Assembly: GCF_000364225.2 (NCBI RefSeq)
Contig: NZ_AQFT02000001.1
Span: 3,739,501 to 3,803,500 of the forward strand
DNA from: Eubacterium plexicaudatum ASF492
GTDB taxonomy: Bacteria; Bacillota; Clostridia; Lachnospirales; Lachnospiraceae
Direction of reading: 5' to 3'
Length of the DNA: 64,000 nt
Shown one piece after another: positions 57,201 to 64,000 of this stretch. Numbering within the stretch: position 1 is the stretch's first letter; each line of letters begins with the position of its first letter. The notes beneath the pieces are model-generated. The model saw only the letters and a program-made list of their open reading frames with translations. It searched no databases and was not told the origin of the DNA. Both the position numbers and the translations under genes were made by a program.

Positions 57201-58334
57201 ATGCTATGGAATTGGAATTCAACAGGGATTATTTTACCTTCTGATAATAAAATGATTCGGCGTCCTAGTGGGCTTATTACCCCAATGACTGACATAGAAA
57301 GACAAGCTGAGTATTTTTGCAGTAAATATGATTGTATAGCTTATTATAGAGCAATCCCCGGAAACGGATTGCACCCTATACACATCAAAGATAAAAAGGA
57401 AAAAATTTGTCGATTTTGTAGAAGAGATAGTTCAAAAACTAAATTTAAGGATGATTGCCATGCGATTTCTGAACTAATTGGAAATAAATCTATATTTCTT
57501 GATAATGAGTGTGTTGATTGTAACAAATTTTTTGGGCGTCGATTGGAAGATGAGTTTGCAAAGTATCTTGGCCCAGCTAGAACGGTTTCACAAACGATAG
57601 GGAAAGAAGGTGTACCATCATATAAAAAGATGAATGGAACATTCCGTATGGATGTGACAGATAAAGAAACAGTAATTCAGGATGTTATAGATAGTGGTAA
57701 TACAGAAATTTTTGAAGATCATATGGAATTTCATCTTGTAAAAGATACATATGTACCCATTGCAGCATTTAAGGCATTAGTTTTCATGGCATTATCTATT
57801 ATGCCTGAAAATGAATTTAAGGTATTTGAATCAACCATAGATTGGTTAAGAGAAGAAAGCCATAATAACTCGAAATATAATATGGATGATTATGCTTCGA
57901 GGGTAATAGAGAGGTTCGTGCCAGGGCCTAAGCCATTGCCGATACAGGTATGGGTAGCTCGAAGGAAACCAAATATATACGACGCTCCGTACTGTCAGTT
58001 TGTTTTAGAGTTTGATAACTACAGTTTTCAGATAATGGTTCCTTGTCCGGAAAAGGATGCAATATTGCTTTGGACGAATTTTAAGATTTTGGTATTTCCA
58101 TCTACTTTTGACATAAATGAAAAAGACTACAGGAAATTTGGATATACAGGATTGCACGTAAAAAATTTAAGTGGAAAAGAAAAGGTGAAGGGGGAAAAGT
58201 CAGAGTTATGTATAAGTTTTGATGAAAAGAAGGAAGATTTTTCATCGAAAGGAAAAAAAATGCAAGACATGGCTGATGAACATGGAGTTAAAGCATTAAA
58301 ACCGCTAAAAGAGAAAAGGGGGAGTGATTGTTAA
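57201..58334 (+). CDS. HNH endonuclease-domain protein, transposon cargo
   Basis: A 377-residue protein. Residues ~68-130 hold an HNH_5-like zinc-nuclease region: ICRFCRRDSSKTKFKDDCHA, ISELIGNKSIFLDNECVDCN, FFGRRLEDEFAKYLGPARTV, with two C-x2-C pairs and the central His. The remaining ~250 residues match no family I know. The gene is clearly more AT-rich than the tns genes and has its own leader (57094-57200) and GGATGGAGG site, so it is cargo. Such HNH proteins occur in defence islands, so an anti-phage role is plausible but unproven. Confidence 0.75.
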   Translation: MLWNWNSTGIILPSDNKMIRRPSGLITPMTDIERQAEYFCSKYDCIAYYRAIPGNGLHPIHIKDKKEKICRFCRRDSSKTKFKDDCHAISELIGNKSIFLDNECVDCNKFFGRRLEDEFAKYLGPARTVSQTIGKEGVPSYKKMNGTFRMDVTDKETVIQDVIDSGNTEIFEDHMEFHLVKDTYVPIAAFKALVFMALSIMPENEFKVFESTIDWLREESHNNSKYNMDDYASRVIERFVPGPKPLPIQVWVARRKPNIYDAPYCQFVLEFDNYSFQIMVPCPEKDAILLWTNFKILVFPSTFDINEKDYRKFGYTGLHVKNLSGKEKVKGEKSELCISFDEKKEDFSSKGKKMQDMADEHGVKALKPLKEKRGSDC

Positions 58335-58704
58335 TGTTAAAAGTATCATTAAATGACAGCAACATATGAAAGCTTAATCATGATACATTAGAAAACAGAT
58401 AAAGTTAATATTTTATAGCCATATATCTTTAAAATGCAGTAGAAAGATTTTAGGAGTTCAAGATATATGAGATAAAGATGCGATTGCGTAAGAGTGATGG
58501 CATCTTTTTTTGTGTAAAGGAGGTGATGCCATTGAGGAAAATTTAATTTTGTATAATTATTTATTGTCAAAAAAGAGAAAGGAGTATGACTTATTATTGT
58601 CAGGAAACACCTGCCCTTTATCGACCGGTTCCCAAAGGATACCGAGCTGTACCGCATCATGACCACAAAATTACAGGAATTAAAGGAGGGAAAGCAATCA
58701 TGAC
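58335..58704. other. Junction between two Tn7-like elements
   Basis: About 370 bp without a convincing whole gene. The first part, AT-rich, should contain the far end of element 1; TTATTGTCA occurs at 58561 and again at 58594, and a candidate end reads inward TGACAATAAATAATTATAC. The last ~120 bp carry an open frame (IVRKHLPFIDRFPKDTELYR-IMTTKLQELKEGKQS, 58596-58703) that looks like the C-terminus of a real protein, stopping at TGA directly before the end of element 2. I cannot name it. The exact end of element 1 is not resolved. Confidence 0.5.
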
Positions 58705-58860
58705 TGTGTTAAGTAATAAATAAGTTTTATATTTTGGTAAATAAGAGCCATAATTTAAAAAATAAGTTGTATAATTGGCACGAAATACAAAATTTAAAAA
58801 TAAGTTCCATAATTTGATTGCTACTTTAAAAAATAAGATTTATAATTGAATCAAAGGTGG
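58705..58860 (+). repeat. Transposon end of element 2 with five putative TnsB sites
   Basis: From TGTGTTAAG at 58705 onward five related ~20-bp repeats follow, all in the same direction: near 58719, 58737, 58758, 58796 and 58826. Consensus AAAATAAGTTnTATAATT. Multiple same-direction TnsB sites next to tnsA are the hallmark of the right end of Tn7-like elements. Confidence 0.75.
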
Positions 58861-58867
58861 TGATCTA

Positions 58868-59677
58868 ATGGCAAAGAGGAAACGCACATGGAACAAAGAA
58901 AAATACCACAGATATTTATCAGAGGGAAGGGGTCAGGGTACTGCGTCAGAGTATAAACCTTGGATTTATATCCATGATTTCTCTTCTAATGGTATTGTGT
59001 CGCGCGTAAAAGGGAAGACGACGGGAAGAATCCACCACCTGCTATCTAATCAGGAACTATGGTATTTTTATCTGCTGGATTGGTCAGAAAAAGCAATGGA
59101 CATCCGGGAGCAATTCCCGCTATTAGAGTTAGAGGAAGCCATAAAAATCGCTGACAGCCTGAGGATACGCTATCCTTATGATAGGAAAAGTGGATTCCCT
59201 TATGTCCTTACCAGCGATTTCCTAATCACAACCAGGCAGGGGACTATCGCCCGATCTGTGAAACTGGCAAAGGATCTGGACAACCCCAGGGTATGTGAAA
59301 AGCTGGAGATTGAAAGGCGGTATTGGAAAAACAGGGGCATTGAGTGGCGTCTTGTGACAGAAAACCAGATTTCCAGGGCAAAAGCCAGGAATATAGAATG
59401 GCTTTTCTCTGGAAGCCCGTTGGAAGAGCTTATCTGCGGGGGCGAAAAAAGAAACCAAAGCATGGAATATTTTTTGTACCTATATAGAGATGGAGAAATA
59501 AGATTCCCAGATATACTGAGAGAAGTGGAACACAATTTTGATTTACAAGAAGGGACAGGAATCTGTGTTTTTAAAGCACTGGTCATAAACAGGGAGATCA
59601 TTTTGAAAATGGAAAAACCGATCAATTTATCGGAGCCAAGGGAGAAAGATGGATTATGGCACAGGAAATATATGTAA
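58868..59677 (+). CDS. tnsA: TnsA endonuclease (element 2)
   Basis: A 269-residue TnsA, the endonuclease that cuts the 5' ends in Tn7 transposition. N-terminal nuclease fold with candidate catalytic residues: Glu in LLSNQELWYFYLLDW, Asp in PYVLTSDFLI and Lys in ARSVKLAKDLD (E...D...xxK), then GIEWRLVTENQISRAKARNI. The C-terminal part is the winged region that binds TnsC. GGTGGTGA before ATG 58868. The start of tnsB overlaps by 22 bases. Confidence 0.9.
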   Translation: MAKRKRTWNKEKYHRYLSEGRGQGTASEYKPWIYIHDFSSNGIVSRVKGKTTGRIHHLLSNQELWYFYLLDWSEKAMDIREQFPLLELEEAIKIADSLRIRYPYDRKSGFPYVLTSDFLITTRQGTIARSVKLAKDLDNPRVCEKLEIERRYWKNRGIEWRLVTENQISRAKARNIEWLFSGSPLEELICGGEKRNQSMEYFLYLYRDGEIRFPDILREVEHNFDLQEGTGICVFKALVINREIILKMEKPINLSEPREKDGLWHRKYM

Positions 59678-61848
59678 ACGAGATAATCAGGGATGTCGTA
59701 CACGAAAAAACATATCGTGTGCTGTGGATATCCATGCCAGTTTCATTTTTATATTGGATTTCCATGGACAATACCGAAAGGATCCCCAAGAAGTTAGATG
59801 TTGCGGAAGTCAGGGAAGGATTGGAGTCAGGGGATTATGTTGCATCGGGAGAAACGGAAAATTCTCTGATAGTTGAAGATGAACTGGCTGATGAAGCAAA
59901 AACGCACCGGGACAGAATCTGGAACATGCTGAAAGATGCATTGGAAAAGGAACCTGACATTTATGAACCAAAACCAAGGGCGGCATTGCTGCGTATGGTA
60001 GCCCAGGAAAACAGTATGAGGGCAAACAACCTTTACCCATACCTTGCAAAGTACTGGAAACGCGGGAAGACACCAAATGCCTTCCTGCCGGATTACCGTA
60101 ACTGCGGCAGGAGCCGTGACTACGAAAAAGGAGGCTATAAAAGGCTGGGGCGCCCTCCCCGAAACGGCCATGGGTTTGGAAAAGTGCTGGAGGAAGAAGA
60201 TTTCCATAATTTTGATAAGGCAGTCCGTAAGTATTACCTCACGAGGAGGGAAATGACCTTCCGGTCAGTTTATGAAAGACTCTTGGCGGATTCCTACACA
60301 GTAGAAGTAACCAACGAACAGGGGGTATCGTCCCTGCAGCTGCTCCCGGAAGATGAAATACCATCTATTGCCCAGTTCCGCTACTGGTATCAGAAGAACA
60401 AAAATCTGAAAACGGAGATACAGAAAAGGAAAAGCGAAACGAAATATAACCTTACAAGCCGCAGTATCCTTGGGAAATCGGATTATGGGCTGATGGGACC
60501 AGGCTCACAGTATCAGATAGATGCCACTGTCGGAGATATTTACCTTGTGTCGCAATTTGACCGGTCGAATATCATCGGCAGGCCGGTTATGTACTTTGTC
60601 ATTGATGCTTTCAGCCGTATGGTTACCGGGATGTATGTGGGGCTGGAAGGGCCATCGTGGGTTGGTGCGATGATGGCGATTGCTAATGCAGCGTCAGATA
60701 AGACGGCATACTGCCGTGAATATGGAATCAGCATTACAGAGGAAGAATGGCCATGCCATCACATCCCTTCCGCCATCCTCGGCGACCGTGGCGAGATGGA
60801 AAGCCGGAATGCGGACAACCTTGTTTCCATGCTGGGCATCCGCATTGAGAATACCCCTCCCTACCGTGCTGATCTGAAAGGCATCATAGAGCAGCACTTC
60901 CGGACGGTCAATGCCAATGCCACTGTCATGCTGCCAGGGCGGGTAAAGCCGGACATGGCAGAGAGGGGAGGGAAAGATTACCGGCTGGATGCAAAGCTGG
61001 ATATCCGCCAGTTTACGGCGGTCATCATTAAGTGCATCCTTTATTACAATAACAGCCATTATATGGATTCATTTGAGAAAAGCAGGCAGATGATGGAGGC
61101 AGGGGTTGAGGCAATCCCGGTAAAGCTGTGGAATTGGGGGATACGCTACTGCTCTGGAGCTTTGCGGGTCATGCCAGAGGAAAAAGTCCGTCTGGCCCTG
61201 ATGCCAACAGAAAATGCAACTGCCACCAGCCAGGGATTAAGGTTTAAGGGGCTTTATTACAGCAGCAAAGAACTGGCTGATGGGTTATGGTTTGAAAAGG
61301 CACGGTCAAAAGGCAGCTACCGTGTTAAGGTTTCGTATGACCCGAGGGATATGGGGGAGATATATGCCTGGGATAAAGCAGACGGGACTCCTATCCTGTG
61401 TTCTTTGTTGGACTGGGAGGGGAAGTATTCTGGAAAACAGCTTGGCGAAATCCAGTATGAGCATGAGAAAGAGAAAATGGAAAAGAAACGGCACCAGGCC
61501 AAGGAAACGGAAGCCAAGATAAACCTAGGGAAGGAAATAGATTCCATTATTGAAGAAGCTGAGCAGATGGCAGAGCCGGCAGAAGGCCGTTCCAAAGCGG
61601 AGCGCCTGTCGGGGATGAAACAGAATCGGAGGGATGAACGGGAATATCTCAAGAAAAAAGAAGCATTTACTGGCGGCAGTAAGGAGGCTAGTGAACCACA
61701 ATGCCGCCAAAGCTCCGAAGAAGTTTCCCCAGTCCTGCAGATGATCAAACGAAAAATGGAAGGACGGATCAAGGATGAATCATTATATGGAAAAGGCACG
61801 CTACCTGGAACAGGTAATACCGGAATATCAGGGGAACCCCATGATTGA
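59656..61848 (+). CDS. tnsB: TnsB transposase (element 2)
   Basis: A 730-residue DDE transposase that recognises the ends and joins 3' strands. N-terminal helical DNA-binding domains (PKPRAALLRMVAQENSMRAN), rve core with D in SQYQIDATVGDIYL, D in IPSAILGDRGEMES and E in LKGIIEQHFRTVNANA, Mu-type C-terminal domain, then a charged coiled tail (KKRHQAKETEAKINLGKEID) for TnsC contact. The tnsC start lies 74 bases inside its 3' end, in another frame. Confidence 0.93.
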   Translation: MAQEIYVNEIIRDVVHEKTYRVLWISMPVSFLYWISMDNTERIPKKLDVAEVREGLESGDYVASGETENSLIVEDELADEAKTHRDRIWNMLKDALEKEPDIYEPKPRAALLRMVAQENSMRANNLYPYLAKYWKRGKTPNAFLPDYRNCGRSRDYEKGGYKRLGRPPRNGHGFGKVLEEEDFHNFDKAVRKYYLTRREMTFRSVYERLLADSYTVEVTNEQGVSSLQLLPEDEIPSIAQFRYWYQKNKNLKTEIQKRKSETKYNLTSRSILGKSDYGLMGPGSQYQIDATVGDIYLVSQFDRSNIIGRPVMYFVIDAFSRMVTGMYVGLEGPSWVGAMMAIANAASDKTAYCREYGISITEEEWPCHHIPSAILGDRGEMESRNADNLVSMLGIRIENTPPYRADLKGIIEQHFRTVNANATVMLPGRVKPDMAERGGKDYRLDAKLDIRQFTAVIIKCILYYNNSHYMDSFEKSRQMMEAGVEAIPVKLWNWGIRYCSGALRVMPEEKVRLALMPTENATATSQGLRFKGLYYSSKELADGLWFEKARSKGSYRVKVSYDPRDMGEIYAWDKADGTPILCSLLDWEGKYSGKQLGEIQYEHEKEKMEKKRHQAKETEAKINLGKEIDSIIEEAEQMAEPAEGRSKAERLSGMKQNRRDEREYLKKKEAFTGGSKEASEPQCRQSSEEVSPVLQMIKRKMEGRIKDESLYGKGTLPGTGNTGISGEPHD

Positions 61849-63319
61849 GGCATTGCCGGAAATATGGGCGGGCGATACTGTGGAGGAAATGCTCTCGGAA
61901 GAAGCGCCGCACCATGACGGGGAACGTATGCTGGATGCCCGGTACCGTATGCACTGCATCCAACGCCTGTTCCATTATTTCCAGCCGCTGGAGCAGCACA
62001 TAGATATAGAACAGCGTATCTCCCGCTGCATCCGCCAGGGATACCTGAACCGGAACCCCTGCACAAAAGAATATGCAAGGATTCTTGCTGACGGATATGA
62101 GGCGCTGTCAGGGAGGCGTGGTTATCAGTTCATACAGGGGTTCCGCCCAAACGCCTCCGGGTTTACTATTATCGGGATGTCCGGCGTTGGGAAAAGCACT
62201 GCCGTAGAAAAGATCCTTTCCTTGTACCCGCAATGCATCAGCCATGACAGCTACCATGGGCAGCCATTGGTGCTGACACAGATCGTATGGCTGAAGCTTG
62301 ACTGTCCGCATGACGGTTCCATAAAAGGCTTATGTTTCCAGTTTTTTGAGGCAATAGACCGAGCGATGGGGACGGATTATTTTCCCAGATATACGAAGTC
62401 CCGCTATACCGTGGACGTCTTGATGGTCTTGATGACGCAGCTGGTCAACCTCTATCAGATCGGGATACTGGTCATAGACGAAATACAGCACCTGAGCCTT
62501 GCAAAAGGCGGCGGGTCTGAAAAGATGCTCAATTTCTTTGTCACCCTGGTCAATACCATAGGGATTCCTGTAGTGATGATCGGAACGACAAAGGCGATGT
62601 CGATACTCCAAAGCGAGTTCCGGCAGGCCAGACGTGGGAGCGGCCAGGGAGACCTTCTCTGGGACAGGATGCAAAATGATCTGTCATGGGAGATTTTTGT
62701 AACTTCCATGTGGAAACACCAATGGACAAGGAGTAAAATCCCGCTGACAGAAGAAATGAGGAATATTTTATATGAAGAGAGCCAGGGGATCATAGACATT
62801 GCCGTAAAACTGTATGCGATGGTTCAGATCAAGGCAATCACGGTGGGGAGTGACAGTTTTTCGGCAAAGGATTTTCATGCGGCAGCCGCTGAAAAGCTTG
62901 GGCTGGTCAAGCCAATGCTGGATGCGCTGCGGACAGGGGATAAGAAAAAAATCCGGCAGTATGGGGATATATCGCCAGTCAGCATAGAGGATTACCTGTC
63001 TTCCTATATGTCCATTGCGAAAGATGCCGTACCTGAAAAAGTGCCGGAAGGAAAGATTTCTGTATCAGAGCAGGTCGTTCTTAAGCTGTTGGAGCTGGGG
63101 GTGGAGCCAAGAACAGCAAAACGTCTATTAGGGAGGGCGTTGTCGGCTAAAGGCATCTGCCCAAATGTGGCGGATGTCGTAAAGGAAGTGTACTACCTCT
63201 ATGTAATGGAAGGAAAGGAATCAGGAGTGGGTGAAGCAACAGACAATGATGATCTGAGAAAACAGGGCGGGTATGATGCCATGAAACAGAAAGGGCTGGT
63301 AGATGAAACGGAGTGGTGA
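61775..63319 (+). CDS. tnsC: TnsC-like AAA+ transposition regulator (element 2)
   Basis: A 514-residue paralogue of the TnsC at 53708, very similar through the AAA+ core (IIGMSGVGKSTAVEKIL; GILVIDEIQHLSLAKGGGSE) and divergent in the last ~110 residues (EKVPEGKISVSEQVVLKLLE). Start MNHYMEKARYLEQVIPEYQG follows GGAAGG. Core identity with variable tail suggests that the tail is matched to its own TnsA/B or TnsD. Confidence 0.92.
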   Translation: MNHYMEKARYLEQVIPEYQGNPMIEALPEIWAGDTVEEMLSEEAPHHDGERMLDARYRMHCIQRLFHYFQPLEQHIDIEQRISRCIRQGYLNRNPCTKEYARILADGYEALSGRRGYQFIQGFRPNASGFTIIGMSGVGKSTAVEKILSLYPQCISHDSYHGQPLVLTQIVWLKLDCPHDGSIKGLCFQFFEAIDRAMGTDYFPRYTKSRYTVDVLMVLMTQLVNLYQIGILVIDEIQHLSLAKGGGSEKMLNFFVTLVNTIGIPVVMIGTTKAMSILQSEFRQARRGSGQGDLLWDRMQNDLSWEIFVTSMWKHQWTRSKIPLTEEMRNILYEESQGIIDIAVKLYAMVQIKAITVGSDSFSAKDFHAAAAEKLGLVKPMLDALRTGDKKKIRQYGDISPVSIEDYLSSYMSIAKDAVPEKVPEGKISVSEQVVLKLLELGVEPRTAKRLLGRALSAKGICPNVADVVKEVYYLYVMEGKESGVGEATDNDDLRKQGGYDAMKQKGLVDETEW

Positions 63320-64000
63320 GCTTGCGGCGGCTGGATTTTTTCCCAACACCTTATCCAGATGAATGTCTTTATAGTATCTTCTGCCGCTACTTTGTGCGGA
63401 GTGGAAGCACATCGAATAAAAAGACGATTTTTGAGCTGTTTGGCGAAGCTCAGAGCCTTGCTTCATTTGTGTACCTCCCCCGCAGGCTGGAATTGGTTGA
63501 TGAGTGGGCTGGCACAGGCAGTTTGATTACAAGGGAGTGCCTTGCCGATAGCAACAGTTGTTATGGTTATTTCTCCATTGCTTTTACCGAAAGGATGCTG
63601 CGGGAGATGGAGGAAAAAATCGTTACAGGCGGAAGCAACCGCAGCCTGGAGAGACAGATGATCCAGAAATGCAGGAGGAGCCATTGGCCGGAATATTTAC
63701 GGTACTGCCCGGAATGCACGAAAGAGGACAGTGAAAGTTTTGGAGAGGCATACTGGCACAGGCTGCCGCAGTTGCCAGGAGTTGAGTACTGCCCTAAGCA
63801 TGGAAAAGCAATCCAAAACAGCAGCGTGCACTTGAAAGAAACAACTATGCGGTTTTTGCCGGCGTCCCATGCGTTATGTAGGCTGGATGAGAAAGAGGAA
63901 CCTGGGAGACGGCTGTACAAAGGGAAATATCTTATGATAGCCAAAGACAGTGAATGGCTGCTGGCAAATGGACGGAGGCTGAATGGATGCCGGGAAGTCG
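63313..64000 (+). CDS. tnsD: TnsD/TniQ protein (element 2), 3' end outside window
   Basis: Frame open from GTG 63313/63316 (overlapping the tnsC stop) to the window edge: RRLDFFPTPYPDECLYSIFC, TIFELFGEAQSLASFVYLPR, zinc finger LRYCPECTKEDSESFGEAYW ... YCPKHG. About 70 percent identical to the first element's TnsD over the first 170 residues, then diverging. At least 228 residues are visible. The different later part may mean a different target site. Confidence 0.9.
   Translation, partial: MVSLRRLDFFPTPYPDECLYSIFCRYFVRSGSTSNKKTIFELFGEAQSLASFVYLPRRLELVDEWAGTGSLITRECLADSNSCYGYFSIAFTERMLREMEEKIVTGGSNRSLERQMIQKCRRSHWPEYLRYCPECTKEDSESFGEAYWHRLPQLPGVEYCPKHGKAIQNSSVHLKETTMRFLPASHALCRLDEKEEPGRRLYKGKYLMIAKDSEWLLANGRRLNGCREV

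Noticed and set aside
58583..58721. A 45-codon frame MTYYCQETPALYRPV with a good ribosome-binding site
   Set aside because: The overlapping frame ending KLQELKEGKQS has more natural composition; both cannot be confirmed, so neither is called as a gene.
58705..58860. Possible CRISPR array linked to the Tn7-like element
   Set aside because: Repeats are AT-rich, degenerate and irregularly spaced; they fit TnsB binding sites. No cas gene is present.
61317..62078. A 253-residue minus-strand frame at the tnsB/tnsC overlap
   Set aside because: Antisense of two intact tns genes; a similar shadow exists at 53400-54083 simply because element 1 has the same sequence there.

Overview
The window reads as chromosome of a motile, anaerobic gut Firmicute, most likely a Lachnospiraceae member. 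Pointers are the split ThrE-type exporter, flagellin behind a sigma-D-like promoter, a glycogen branching enzyme, GH5/GH43 glycosidases, paired FtsX-type ABC exporters with a two-component system, and Tn1549-like conjugative-element debris. Species cannot be fixed from the sequence alone.

Layout. 1-9.3 kb: ordinary chromosome (SEC-C protein, ThrE-like pair, flagellin, TetR regulator, glgB, Nudix, CPBP protease, XRE regulator). 9.4-17.9 kb: one minus-strand block with a response regulator, a histidine kinase and two ATPase/FtsX-permease pairs, probably an antimicrobial-peptide sensing and resistance module. 17.9-24.3 kb: rearranged DNA holding a duplicated 433-bp response-regulator leader, a 38-bp perfect palindrome, lantibiotic-type permease and kinase fragments, an IS, an Rpn-type nuclease and three plasmid/phage-like genes. 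24.3-29.2 kb: radical SAM/HxlR divergon, AAA/PD-(D/E)XK protein, GH5 and a truncated GH43. 29.2-38.7 kb: nested insertion sequences. One IS holds a compact Mu/Tn7-like four-gene transposon with an 8-bp target duplication; a neighbouring IS holds an IS66 (ISBst12-type) with its own 8-bp duplication; group II intron and IS4 debris follow. 38.8-50.4 kb: regulator, a second two-component system with a lipoprotein target gene, DUF4179/ECF sigma pair and a decayed Tn1549-like element (relaxase, TraG/VirD4, Maff2, possible iteron origin, group II intron). 50.4-53.4 kb: complete IS66 (tnpA, tnpB, tnpC). 53.4-64 kb: two consecutive Tn7-like transposons. The first is left-truncated (tnsB tail, tnsC, tnsD/tniQ, HNH nuclease cargo). 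The second has an array of putative TnsB sites, then tnsA, tnsB, tnsC and a tnsD that runs off the window.

A warning on apparent pseudogenes: in at least 20 places a gene is broken by exactly one missing base, and each can be restored by adding one base to a short homopolymer (glgB, Nudix, both ABC ATPases, one permease, several transposases). Either the assembly under-calls homopolymers or many genes really carry such slips. I annotated these loci over the restored span and gave the position of each suspected lost base. The Tn7-like genes show no such breaks.
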